Assembly: GCA_947632555.1 (NCBI GenBank)
Contig: CANRPU010000007.1
Coordinates: forward strand, 62,001-126,000
DNA from: an uncultured Lachnospiraceae bacterium
GTDB taxonomy: Bacteria; Bacillota; Clostridia; Lachnospirales; Lachnospiraceae
Direction: 5' to 3'
DNA: 64,000 nt
The position numbers and the translations under genes are program-made. This document shows positions 18,643 through 27,356 of the stretch, piece by piece. Within the stretch, counting starts at the first letter, position 1. Each line of letters starts with the position of its first letter. The notes below the pieces were generated by a model. That model ran no database searches. It worked only from the letters and a program-made list of their open reading frames with translations, and was not told the origin of the DNA.

Positions 18643-19622
18643 AGAAAGAAAAAATATGTGTCAGATGTGAAGCGCCTGTTTCCGGAAACCGATGCCCCGT
18701 ATGCGGTTACGACTGCGGCAGGGAAGAGGAGCCGGTGGCGCTTGTGGCGGGTACGGTCCTGAACGACCGGTATGTGCTGGGAAAGGTCATTGGCCTGGGA
18801 GGTTTTGGCATCACCTATCTGGCCTACGACACGGAACAGGAAAAGACGGTGGCTATAAAAGAATATTATCCCAGAGGCGTTGTGATACGGAGTGAAGACA
18901 ACGTTTCCGTGGAACCTCTTACCTCCATGCAGAAGGAGGCTTTTTTTGGTGGGCTGGAAAAGTTCCGCAGAGAAGCGGGAATTTTGGAAGAGCTGCGCGA
19001 TACCACTTCCGTGATCAAGATGTTCGGGGTATTTTCCGAAAACGGGACGGCCTACTACGTGATGGAATATGTTCATGGGGTGACCATGAAAGAATATGTT
19101 GCCCGCCGGGGAAAGATCAGCAGTTCCCAGGCGATCTATCTGGCGGGGGAGATCGCCTCCGCTTTTGTGTGTATCCACAGCAGAAACGTGATACACAGAG
19201 ATATCGCGCCCAATAATATCATGATCAACATGGACGGTCAGATCCGGCTGGTGGACTTTGGCAACGCCAGATTTTTTTCTCCCGACGGGCCGAAAAGCAT
19301 GACAGTGGCGTTAAAACCGGGATTCGCGCCGCTGGAACAGTATCAGCGCCACGGCAGCCAGGGCCCCTGGACGGATATTTACTCCCTGGGGGCGGTGCTG
19401 TATTATATGCTGACGGGAGGAAATGTACTGGAGGACCCCATGACCCGCCTGGACGATGACCGGGTCTTCCGCAGCGGCCTGGCTTCCATGGACCCCCGTA
19501 TCGCGGCGCTGCTGCGCGGGATGTGCGCGCTGAAGATCGGCGAAAGGTATGCTGACAGCGAAAAACTGTTAAAAGACATAAAGAAAACCAGGATCCCGCC
19601 GGCTTCTCTGCTGGTTGATTGA
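18639..19622 (+). CDS. Zinc-ribbon Ser/Thr protein kinase (cytosolic, third of the locus)
   Basis: The start is TTG 18639, which overlaps the preceding TGA (TTGA) behind GAGGAAAAAAGGAAAGG, so it is translationally coupled to the XRE-like gene. The ribbon is CVRC...CPVC, followed by GLGGFGITY, VAIKEYYP, HRDIAPNN and DFG. Here the catalytic-loop lysine is alanine and the PxN step is Pro-Asn-Asn. The activation segment is LKPGFAPLEQY. At 327 residues it has no membrane helix. It shares more with its two neighbours than with PrkC-type kinases, which points to duplication within the locus. Confidence 0.9.
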   Translation: MKKEKICVRCEAPVSGNRCPVCGYDCGREEEPVALVAGTVLNDRYVLGKVIGLGGFGITYLAYDTEQEKTVAIKEYYPRGVVIRSEDNVSVEPLTSMQKEAFFGGLEKFRREAGILEELRDTTSVIKMFGVFSENGTAYYVMEYVHGVTMKEYVARRGKISSSQAIYLAGEIASAFVCIHSRNVIHRDIAPNNIMINMDGQIRLVDFGNARFFSPDGPKSMTVALKPGFAPLEQYQRHGSQGPWTDIYSLGAVLYYMLTGGNVLEDPMTRLDDDRVFRSGLASMDPRIAALLRGMCALKIGERYADSEKLLKDIKKTRIPPASLLVD

Positions 19623-19630
19623 AATTTTCA

Positions 19631-19659
19631 TTGAATTTGCGGAAGCATGGGAGTAAAAT
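19631..19659 (+). promoter_or_regulatory. Sigma-A-like promoter of the small-protein pair
   Basis: TTGAAT at 19631-19636 and TAAAAT at 19654-19659 are 17 bases apart. A 10-base palindrome, GCATATATGC, follows at 19662-19671, near the predicted start site, and might be an operator. This would let the two small genes be expressed apart from the kinases. Confidence 0.55.
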
Positions 19660-19709
19660 AAGCATATATGCATCCGAAAATCTTGTTTTCAGAAAGGTAT
19701 GGTATAACA

Positions 19710-19928
19710 ATGGATATCAAAGAGCAGATCACAAAAGCAGTGGAAAAGATCACCAAGGACAAAAATATGCAGGAGCAGTTTAAAAAAGATCCGGTCAAGA
19801 CGGTAGAACAGGTTCTGGACGTGGATCTGCCGGACGATGCGATGGAAAAAGTAGTAGAGGGCGTAAAGGGAAAGATCTCTCTGGATAAGGCTTCCGGCGT
19901 GGTGGATTCCATTAAAAAACTGTTCTGA
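19710..19928 (+). CDS. Small acidic/basic helical protein of unknown function
   Basis: The 72-residue protein starts at ATG 19710; AGAAAGG at 19691-19697 is 12 bases upstream. It is mostly charged helix with no Cys and no signal peptide. The segment QFKKDPVKTVEQVLDVDLPDDAMEKVV has the DP-x-LG-x-LP rhythm seen in Nif11/NHLP-type leader domains and in many short clostridial proteins. No double-Gly or Cys/Ser/Thr-rich core follows, so I do not call it a peptide precursor. It could be a docking or substrate peptide for the kinases. Function is not recognised. Confidence 0.7.
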   Translation: MDIKEQITKAVEKITKDKNMQEQFKKDPVKTVEQVLDVDLPDDAMEKVVEGVKGKISLDKASGVVDSIKKLF

Positions 19929-19950
19929 GCAGGGACGGAAAGAGGGGCAT

Positions 19951-20202
19951 ATGCTGGAATTTCGATATGATACGCAGCTGCTGATCGAAGGAGAAGATTT
20001 AGACGAGGATGTGATCAGCGGTTATTTTACGGACAACTTTAAAGGGGACTGCCTGCTGGCGGTCGGTGACGAAGAGCTGATCAAGATTCACTTTCATACG
20101 AACGAGCCCTGGAAGGTGCTGGAGTACTGCGCTTCCCTGGGAGAAATCCACGATATCGTCATAGAGGATATGGACCGCCAGTCCAGAGGGCTGAAAGGCT
20201 GA
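19951..20202 (+). CDS. Stand-alone domain resembling part of FakA/DAK-like proteins
   Basis: The 83-residue protein reads like one subdomain of FakA (YloV), the fatty-acid kinase relative of dihydroxyacetone kinase: EFRYDTQLLIEG, GDCLLAVGDEELIKIHFHTNEP and VLEYCASLGEIHDIVIEDMDRQ. In FakA this region is the middle/C-terminal domain that works with the FakB lipid-binding protein; the nucleotide-binding DhaL part is missing here. There is no upstream remnant, AGAGGGG precedes the ATG, and the frame is clean, so it looks like a dedicated short gene rather than a broken one. The role is unknown. Confidence 0.65.
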   Translation: MLEFRYDTQLLIEGEDLDEDVISGYFTDNFKGDCLLAVGDEELIKIHFHTNEPWKVLEYCASLGEIHDIVIEDMDRQSRGLKG

Positions 20203-20254
20203 CGGACATTTGGGGCGGAAAAAGAGAACGGATTGAGATATAAGGAGGTTACGC

Positions 20255-22048
20255 ATGAGATTACTGAAAAGAGCGGCCCTTTTGGCGGCTGCCGCGGGAC
20301 TGGCGCTCGGCTGCCTGTCCGCCTGCGGAGGAACGCCTTCCGGCCCGCACAAATCCAAAAACGGGATTGAAACATCCGATGACGGGGCTATGCGCGAGGA
20401 GCTGACCTCGCTGGAGCTGGCGGAGCTGATGGGCAACGGCATCAATCTGGGAAACACCATGGAGGCTTACGGGCACCTTTCCCCCGGAGTGGGACAGGAA
20501 CCCTCCGTATATGAAACCCTCTGGGGCCAGCCGGTGACTACCCAGGAAATGATCACGGGCATGAAGCAGGCGGGTTTTACCGCTCTGCGTATTCCGGTGG
20601 CGTGGACCAACGCCATGGATTTTGAGAACGGTGACTATACCATCGGGGAAGATTACCTGAACAGAGTGGAAGAGATCATCAACTATGCCCGCAACGAAGG
20701 GATGTACGTGATCGTCAATGACCACTGGGACGGCGGCTGGTGGGGCATGTTCGGTTCCGCGGATGAAGCCACCAGGGCGCAGGCCATGGAGATGTACACT
20801 TCCATGTGGAAGCAGATCGCGGAACGTTACAAAGAGTATTCCGACTACCTGATCTTTGAGTCCGCCAATGAAGAGCTGGGCTTCCGCTTAAATGACAAGG
20901 ATATCGCCGCGGATTCCGGAAGCCTTTCCGACGAGGAATGTTTCCAGGTGGCGAATCAGATCAACCAGGCCTTTGTGGATACCGTAAGGGCTACTGGCGG
21001 AAACAATAAAGAGCGTTTCCTGCTGATCGCGGGATTTGGCACGGAGATCAACAATACCTGCGATCCCCGTTTCCAGATGCCTGTCGATACGGCCGAGAAA
21101 AAGCTGCTGATCTCCGTACACTATTACGACCCTTCCGACTACTGTATTTTTGACGCGGTAGCCAACTGGGGTGACAAGGATGACTATAACGACCAGAACG
21201 CCATGCTGGCCAAGATGACCCAGTTTACCGAGCAGGGCTATGGCGTTATCATCGGGGAATACGGCGTGCTGATGGAAAACGGCACCATGAAAGAGGGTAC
21301 CGCGGATTATTACCGGAATTTCCTGAGCAACTGCGATCTGTACGGTTACGTTCCCATGCTTTGGGACTGCAATAATATGTACGACCGCGGCACCTGCAGC
21401 ATCGTGGATGAGGAAGTGGCTTCCATCTATCAGGAACACAGTTATGAGGCCCAGGCCGCGCAGGGCCGGGAAGCCGTAGAAGCGGCGGCGCGGACTTACC
21501 TGGATGAAACGCTGGCGGCGGCGCCGGACGGTGCCGGGGTGGACGAAAATACCGCGCTGGCATGGATCATGTACAACAGCGTAGACTGGAACGTTACCTA
21601 CAGCGTAGGCGATGTCTATGACCCGGACAGCAAGACGGCGGGAATCGAGGCTGTGGACGTGGAGATCACAGGTCCCGGCACTTATACCGTGTCCCTGGAT
21701 TTCACGGGGACTGCCGGCGGGTACGCGAGCGGGGTGGGATTTGCCGCCCTGGCTATCGCCAATGGAGAAACGCTGTATCCGGGCTGCATCATCAACTTAA
21801 AAGAAGTGCTGATCAACGGAGAAAAATACACTTTGAAGGGGCGTCCTTACACAGCTTCGGATGACGGACTCTGTACCCGCGTCAATTTATATAACGGCTG
21901 GGTAAGCGCGGTTCCCGACGATATCCGTGTATTCGGCGGCGGCGGAAAGACGGGCGTAACGCCTACCCTGCTGGACGCGGATACCATAGGAAATGTGGAA
22001 ACCATTGAAGTGACTTTTGATCTGGTATGGGAAGAAGCGGCGGAGTGA
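20255..22048 (+). CDS. GH5-family glycanase lipoprotein (endoglucanase-like)
   Basis: The protein is secreted and lipid-anchored: the signal peptide ends in the lipobox LSAC with C24. The GH5 domain has GINLGNTMEAYG, TALRIPVAWTNA, NDHWDGGWWG, the acid/base glutamate in FESANEE (about residue 205) and the nucleophile in IIGEYG (about 335). Family GH5 enzymes cut beta-1,4 glucans, mannans or xylans; clostridial relatives with this N-terminal pattern are usually called cellulases. A C-terminal beta-rich domain (about 430-597) may bind carbohydrate. AAGGAGG precedes the ATG. It follows the kinase locus in the same direction but probably forms its own unit, ending at the terminator at 22091. Confidence 0.9.
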   Translation: MRLLKRAALLAAAAGLALGCLSACGGTPSGPHKSKNGIETSDDGAMREELTSLELAELMGNGINLGNTMEAYGHLSPGVGQEPSVYETLWGQPVTTQEMITGMKQAGFTALRIPVAWTNAMDFENGDYTIGEDYLNRVEEIINYARNEGMYVIVNDHWDGGWWGMFGSADEATRAQAMEMYTSMWKQIAERYKEYSDYLIFESANEELGFRLNDKDIAADSGSLSDEECFQVANQINQAFVDTVRATGGNNKERFLLIAGFGTEINNTCDPRFQMPVDTAEKKLLISVHYYDPSDYCIFDAVANWGDKDDYNDQNAMLAKMTQFTEQGYGVIIGEYGVLMENGTMKEGTADYYRNFLSNCDLYGYVPMLWDCNNMYDRGTCSIVDEEVASIYQEHSYEAQAAQGREAVEAAARTYLDETLAAAPDGAGVDENTALAWIMYNSVDWNVTYSVGDVYDPDSKTAGIEAVDVEITGPGTYTVSLDFTGTAGGYASGVGFAALAIANGETLYPGCIINLKEVLINGEKYTLKGRPYTASDDGLCTRVNLYNGWVSAVPDDIRVFGGGGKTGVTPTLLDADTIGNVETIEVTFDLVWEEAAE

Positions 22049-22090
22049 CCCCGGGTGGATAAACGGAGTCGCGAATGCCGTAAGGAACGG

Positions 22091-22119
22091 ATACCCCGCA
22101 GTCTGCTGCGGGGTATTTG
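22091..22119 (+). terminator. Rho-independent terminator after the GH5 gene
   Basis: A perfect 11-base stem (ATACCCCGCAG with CTGCGGGGTAT) closes a TCTG loop and is followed by TTGACTT. The T run is short, but the stem is very stable. Confidence 0.8.
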
Positions 22120-22148
22120 ACTTACTATCGTGACGGAAAGGACCTATC

Positions 22149-23492
22149 TTGGAGCAAAAGCACATGTTTAACGGAGCGGCGCTCAGGGCTCTGCTGCTCC
22201 CTCTCATAATCGAACAGTTTTTAAACACCATGATGGGAACCGTGGACACCATCATGGTCAGCAATGTGGGACCGGCGGCCATGTCCGCGGTATCTCTGGT
22301 AGACTCCATCAATACCCTGCTGATACAGGCGTTCGCGGCTCTGGGCGCGGGAGGCTGTATTATCTGCTCCCAGTATATCGGCAAAAAAAATGAAAAAGAG
22401 GCCAACCGGGCGGCCAGACAGGTGCTTTTGGTCATTCTGGGGATTTCCGCGTTTATCGCGGTGGTCTGCCTGATAGGGAACCGGGGCATACTGCGGCTTA
22501 TCTTCGGGGCGGTGGAAGCGGATGTTATGGAAGCGGCGGTGGTCTATTTCTTTTTTACCGCGCTTTCCTTTCCCTTCATCGCGCTGTATAACGGCGGTGC
22601 GGCCATCTGCCGGGCGCAGGGGGACTCCAAACGGCCCATGCTGATCTCCGTGATATCCAATCTGGTGAACATCGGCGGCAACGCGGCGCTGATATGGGGA
22701 CTTCATATGGGAGTGGCAGGCGTGGCTATCGCGACGCTGGCCTCCAGGATCTGCAGCGCGGCGGCGGTTCTCCTGTTCCTGCGCAGGCCGTCCGGGCAGA
22801 TCTGCGTCGATCACTATCTGCAGATCCGTCCCGACAAGTATCTGATCTGGAAGGTCCTGGCCATCGGCGTGCCTTCCGGAGTGGAAAACAGTATGTTCCA
22901 GTTTGGAAAGCTGGCGATCCAGTCCACCGTATCCACCATGGGGACAACAGCCATTGCCGCTCAGGCCATGACGAATATTCTGGAAAGCCTGAACGGTATG
23001 GCCGCACAGGGAATCGGCATCGGGCTGATGACAGTGGTGGGGCAGTGCATTGGCGCGGGAAGAAAGGACGAGGCGGTATACTATATCCGCAGGCTGACGG
23101 GACTGGCGGAGATCGCCATGACCGTCAACTGTCTGGCGGTCTATGCCATGGCGAAGCCCATTACCATGATCGGGGCAATGGAACCGGAAAGTGCGTCCCT
23201 GTGCCTTTACATGATGGGATGGATCACCCTGGTAAAACCGATTTTCTGGGTGCTTTCCTTTATACCGGCCTACGGTATGCGGGCCGCCGGTGACGTGAAA
23301 TTTTCCATGCTGGTTTCTACGGGGACCATGTGGCTGTGCAGGGTGAGCCTCTGCGTATTTCTGGTGAAGAGTTTTCATTTCGGGCCTATGGCGGTATGGA
23401 TCGGTATGTTTTCGGATTGGGCGCTGCGGGGCCTGCTGTTCAGTATCCGGTTTCACCGAAAAAAATGGCTGGAGCATAAAGTCATTTCATAG
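22149..23492 (+). CDS. MATE family efflux transporter
   Basis: Twelve-helix multidrug and toxin extrusion protein that exports cationic drugs or metabolites using a Na+ or H+ gradient. The first helices (LLLPLIIEQFLNTMMGTVDTIMVSNVGPAAMSAVSLVDSI) and the repeat of that pattern in the second half (VPSGVENSMFQFGKLAIQSTVSTMGTTAIAAQAMTNILES) are typical. The 447-residue length is normal. The start is TTG 22149 behind GGAAAGGA; ATG 22164 is a less well placed alternative. The substrate is not readable from sequence. Confidence 0.9.
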   Translation: MEQKHMFNGAALRALLLPLIIEQFLNTMMGTVDTIMVSNVGPAAMSAVSLVDSINTLLIQAFAALGAGGCIICSQYIGKKNEKEANRAARQVLLVILGISAFIAVVCLIGNRGILRLIFGAVEADVMEAAVVYFFFTALSFPFIALYNGGAAICRAQGDSKRPMLISVISNLVNIGGNAALIWGLHMGVAGVAIATLASRICSAAAVLLFLRRPSGQICVDHYLQIRPDKYLIWKVLAIGVPSGVENSMFQFGKLAIQSTVSTMGTTAIAAQAMTNILESLNGMAAQGIGIGLMTVVGQCIGAGRKDEAVYYIRRLTGLAEIAMTVNCLAVYAMAKPITMIGAMEPESASLCLYMMGWITLVKPIFWVLSFIPAYGMRAAGDVKFSMLVSTGTMWLCRVSLCVFLVKSFHFGPMAVWIGMFSDWALRGLLFSIRFHRKKWLEHKVIS

Positions 23493-23545
23493 TATACTGT
23501 GGATATCGGATAACGAAAGGCGCGGCGCGGGAAAGGAAAACGGAA

Positions 23546-24649
23546 ATGAAGATCATACATTGCGCGGATTTACATTTGGATTCCCGGATGAGCACCCACC
23601 TCACCAGGGAAAAGGCCAGGGAGCGGCAGGCGGAGCTGCTGCATACCTTTGAAAAAATGATGGACTACGCGGCGGAAAATAAGGTAGATGCCGTTTTAAT
23701 AGCGGGGGATCTGTACGATACAAAAAAAATTTCCGCGGCCGCCAGAAATACGGTGCGGGAGGCGATCCTGCGAAATCCCGGCATAACATTCTATTACCTG
23801 AAAGGGAACCACGACGCGGAGAGTTTTCTGGACGCGCTGGAAGAACTGCCGCCCAATCTGAAGCTTTTTGATAAAAGCTGGCGAAGCTATCCGGCGGACG
23901 GGGAAGGGCGCGTTGTCATAACGGGAGTGGAGCTGTGCAGGGAAAACGCGGCTTACATTTACGATCAGCTGGCGCTGGATAAGGACAGGTTCAACATAGT
24001 CATGCTCCATGGACAGGAAGCCGAACGGAGATCCGGGGACGGCGCGGAGGTAGTAGGGCTGCGGAATCTGCGGAATAAGGGGATCGACTACCTGGCGCTG
24101 GGGCATGTCCATTCCTACCGCTGCGGGGAGCTGGATGCCAGAGGAAAGTACTGCTATTCCGGCTGCCTGGAGGGCAGGGGGTTTGACGAGTGCGGGGAAC
24201 ACGGCTTTGTACTGCTGGATATTGACGTGGAGAAAAGAAGCTGGCGCCAGGAGTTTATTCCGATGGCCCGCCGGCGGATTTACGCGCTGGATGTGGATAT
24301 TACGGACTGTATGACCACCGCGGATATCGGGGAGCGGATCCGGGCGGCGCTGGCGCGGGAGGAGCCGTCACCGGAGAGCCTGGTAAAGCTGGTATTAAAA
24401 GGCAGCGTGGACGTGGAATGCGAAAAGAATACGGAGCTGCTGGGCAAACAGCTGGAGGATCAGTATTATTTTTTGAAGCTGGAAGACCAGTCCCGCCTGA
24501 AGGTAGATTACGGGGCGTTTGCTCTGGATGAGTCATTAAAGGGAGAATTTATCCGTACCGTGATGGCGGCGTCCTATCTGCGGGAGGAAGAAAAGGCGGA
24601 AGTGATCCGCTGCGGGATACAGGCGCTGGCCGGAGAAGAGCCGGAATAG
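23546..24649 (+). CDS. SbcD/Mre11-like metallophosphoesterase (YhaO type)
   Basis: DNA-repair nuclease subunit expected to pair with the ATPase encoded next. The calcineurin-like motifs are ADLHLDS, GDLYD, GNHDAE, MLHGQE and GHVHSY, a complete two-metal site. The C-terminal 100 residues form a capping or ATPase-contact domain, similar to Bacillus YhaO rather than to E. coli SbcD. The gap to the next gene is 14 bases, with GAGGAGTGAGAGGG as its ribosome site, so the subunits are made together. Confidence 0.88.
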   Translation: MKIIHCADLHLDSRMSTHLTREKARERQAELLHTFEKMMDYAAENKVDAVLIAGDLYDTKKISAAARNTVREAILRNPGITFYYLKGNHDAESFLDALEELPPNLKLFDKSWRSYPADGEGRVVITGVELCRENAAYIYDQLALDKDRFNIVMLHGQEAERRSGDGAEVVGLRNLRNKGIDYLALGHVHSYRCGELDARGKYCYSGCLEGRGFDECGEHGFVLLDIDVEKRSWRQEFIPMARRRIYALDVDITDCMTTADIGERIRAALAREEPSPESLVKLVLKGSVDVECEKNTELLGKQLEDQYYFLKLEDQSRLKVDYGAFALDESLKGEFIRTVMAASYLREEEKAEVIRCGIQALAGEEPE

Positions 24650-24663
24650 AGGAGTGAGAGGGA

Positions 24664-27336
24664 ATGAGGCTGATACGCTGTCATATTGAAAATTTTGGCG
24701 GGCTGAGCGATGTGTCCCTGGAGTTCCGACAGGGCTGTCACATAATATGCGAGAAAAACGGCTGGGGAAAAAGTACGCTGGCGGCCTTTATCCGGGTCAT
24801 GCTGTTTGGATTCAGCGAAGAAAAATCCCGGGATGAGCTGAAGAATGAGAGGAAGCGTTTCCGGCCCTGGCAGGGGGGAATATACGGCGGCCAGCTGGAA
24901 TTTGAAACCGGCGGAAAGGTTTACTGTATTTCCCGGACCTTCGGGAGCAAGGAAAAGGAGGATGCGTTCAGTCTGCGGGAAAAGGCCACGAATCTGGAAA
25001 GCGGCCGATTTTCTTCCGCGGTGGGAGAAGAGCTTTTTATGCTGGACGAAAGTTCTTTCTGCAGAACGGTGTTTATTTCCCAGAATGACTGCGAAACCTA
25101 TACCACGGACGGAATCAGCGCCAAGATAGGCAACCTGGCGGAGGATACGGAGGACATCAACAACTATGAAAAAGTGGACGGCAGGCTGGCGGAGCTTTTA
25201 AATAAACTCAGCCCCAGGCGGGCCACCGGTATGCTCTGCAAAATGAAAAATGACATTGCCGTCATGGAAGAAAAGGTGCGGGGGAAAGAGGCGCTGGAGA
25301 AAAGTCTGGAGAGTGTCGGCGCCGCTTTAAGCGAAAAGACCGCGCGCCAGGCGGAACTGAAGGAAGAGCAGGTCAGGCTCACAAAGCGGCAGCAGGAACT
25401 GGGCATCTATAAGGACAGGCAGGCCAGACGGGAAAAATATGCGGATCTGTGCCGGGCGTATGAGGAGAGAAAAAGGCAGGCGGAAGAGGCGGCCGCCGCT
25501 TTTCCCGGCAGACTGCCGAAGGACGAAGAAATACGGACGCACATAGGGCTGTGCAGCGAGCTTTCCGCGGCGAATGAGAAAGTGAGCGGCAGCAGGCTGT
25601 CCGAGGAGCAAAGAAAGCGGCTGGAAACCCTGGCGGTGGAATTTCAGGACGGAACGCCGGACGAGGAGGCGCTGCGGGCCTGGGAAACGGAGATACGCCA
25701 ATATGAGGAGCTGAAACAGGAGGCCGAAAAGGAACGGCTTTCCCCGGAGGAAACGGAGAAACTGCGGCGCTGTGAAGAACAATTTGGCGGGGCCGTACCG
25801 GCGCCGGAGATCCTGGAAGAAGCGGTGGAAAACTGGGAATCCTGCAGAGAAAAGAAAGTCAGGCTCAGGGAGAAACTGACTGCTCTGGATATGCTGGAAA
25901 GATCCTATGAAGAAAAAGCGGCGGAGCAGCGGAAAAAACGGAGAACCCGCGCCCGGATCTCCCTGCTGCTGCTTCTGGCCGGGGCGCTCCTGCTCCTGGC
26001 GACCGTCCTGTGCGCGCTGCCGGCCCAAAACGCAGCGGCGGGCGGTCTGGCGGGACTGCTGGGAATCGCGGCTCTGATCGCCGGTGTTAGGACGGCGTTT
26101 TCCGCTAAGGAAGAAGATGCCTCGGACAAACTGGAACCGCTGCGGCGGGAGGCAGAGGAATGGGAAGAGGAGATACGCGGAATGGAATCCGCCACGGCGG
26201 ACTTTCTGGCTGAGTACGGCGTGGACTATGAGGAAGAACGGGTTCTGGAAACGCTTTACGAATTAAAACGGCAGAGGCAGGAATATCAGACATTACAGGA
26301 AAAGGCGGAAAAAGCGGAAGAGCGGAACTACAGCGCGCGGCTTCGGATCGGTGAAGAAAGGATCCGGAACTTTCTGGCGCCTTACTTTTCTTTCAAAGCG
26401 CCGGGAGAAGAGGGCTTTGCCGAGGCTGCGAGGGAGCTGCGGGAGCGGCTGAAGGAATACGAAAAACTGCGGGAGCAGGATGCTCTTTTTAGACAGGCAC
26501 TGCGGGAGCGGGAGGATATCCGGGGAAGGATAAACAGCTTTATCGAGGGACTTTCCATGGAGCCGCAGGCAGACGCGCAGGCGCAGCTTTTGGAACTGCA
26601 GAGCCGCCTTCAGACGGTTTCTGAACGGACCGCCGAGCTGGAAAAGGCCGCCGGGCAGAAAAAAGATTTTGAAGAGCGGGAAAACACGGAAGCGCTGTGT
26701 GAAATACCGCCTGCCGACGGAGAAGATCTGGAAACCGTCAGCCGCCGGCTTCTGGAGATTGGGGAGGAACTGGAAACGGAGCGGGGATACGCGGAGGATT
26801 ACAGGCGGCGCATGGAAGAACTGCGGGAAGGAGCGGACAGGCTGGAGGAAGAGGAAAACCGGCTGAAGGATACGCGCGCCCAATATGAAGCGGGTACGCG
26901 GCGCTATGAACTGATAAAGACCACGAGAGAGCTGCTGGCGCAGGCCAAGACCGCCTTTACCGCGAAATATACCGAACCGCTGCGAGCCGGATTTCAAAAA
27001 TATTATAAACTGCTTACCGGAGAGAACGGAGAGAATTATTATATGGACGCCAACCATACGCTGACGGTGGAAGAAAAGGGGATGCAGCGGGATACCCGGT
27101 TTTTCAGCGCGGGCTACCGGGACCTGATCGGGGTATGTATGCGGATGGCGCTGGTGGATGCCATGTATCCGGAGGAAAAGCCGTTTATTATTTTCGACGA
27201 TCCTTTTGCCAATCTGGACGGGGAAAAAGTGGAAGGCGCGCTGGCGCTTCTGCGCAGTATCAGCGAAGAATATCAGGTATTGTATTTTACCTGCCATGAA
27301 AGCAGAGCGCGGGAATGGCAGAAAATAAGTGGATAA
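24664..27336 (+). CDS. SbcC/Rad50-like AAA ATPase with a membrane hairpin (YhaN type)
   Basis: Partner of the nuclease upstream. The N-terminal part has ENFGGLSDVSLEF and Walker A EKNGWGKST; Walker B is IIFDDPFANLD near the C terminus, with long coiled coils between them. In the middle (about 432-480) lie two hydrophobic segments, ARISLLLLLAGALLLLATVLCAL and GLAGLLGIAALIAGV, as known for Bacillus YhaN, so the coiled-coil tip probably sits in the membrane. No zinc-hook CxxC is found at the apex. At 890 residues it is a little shorter than YhaN. It may process DNA ends at the membrane. Confidence 0.88.
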   Translation: MRLIRCHIENFGGLSDVSLEFRQGCHIICEKNGWGKSTLAAFIRVMLFGFSEEKSRDELKNERKRFRPWQGGIYGGQLEFETGGKVYCISRTFGSKEKEDAFSLREKATNLESGRFSSAVGEELFMLDESSFCRTVFISQNDCETYTTDGISAKIGNLAEDTEDINNYEKVDGRLAELLNKLSPRRATGMLCKMKNDIAVMEEKVRGKEALEKSLESVGAALSEKTARQAELKEEQVRLTKRQQELGIYKDRQARREKYADLCRAYEERKRQAEEAAAAFPGRLPKDEEIRTHIGLCSELSAANEKVSGSRLSEEQRKRLETLAVEFQDGTPDEEALRAWETEIRQYEELKQEAEKERLSPEETEKLRRCEEQFGGAVPAPEILEEAVENWESCREKKVRLREKLTALDMLERSYEEKAAEQRKKRRTRARISLLLLLAGALLLLATVLCALPAQNAAAGGLAGLLGIAALIAGVRTAFSAKEEDASDKLEPLRREAEEWEEEIRGMESATADFLAEYGVDYEEERVLETLYELKRQRQEYQTLQEKAEKAEERNYSARLRIGEERIRNFLAPYFSFKAPGEEGFAEAARELRERLKEYEKLREQDALFRQALREREDIRGRINSFIEGLSMEPQADAQAQLLELQSRLQTVSERTAELEKAAGQKKDFEERENTEALCEIPPADGEDLETVSRRLLEIGEELETERGYAEDYRRRMEELREGADRLEEEENRLKDTRAQYEAGTRRYELIKTTRELLAQAKTAFTAKYTEPLRAGFQKYYKLLTGENGENYYMDANHTLTVEEKGMQRDTRFFSAGYRDLIGVCMRMALVDAMYPEEKPFIIFDDPFANLDGEKVEGALALLRSISEEYQVLYFTCHESRAREWQKISG

Positions 27337-27356
27337 GCAGATAAGGAGGAAACAGT

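Noticed and set aside
19710-19928. Small protein as a RiPP precursor
   Set aside because: It has a leader-like pattern but no core peptide, no double-Gly cleavage site and no modification enzyme beside it.
19951-20202. FakA-like fragment as a broken fakA gene
   Set aside because: No DhaL-domain remnant lies before it, the frame is intact and it has its own ribosome site, so a short dedicated gene is more likely.
22221-23477. 418-codon minus-strand open frame opposite the MATE gene
   Set aside because: His/Arg/Pro/Gln-rich translation with no domain; the MATE frame explains the region fully.
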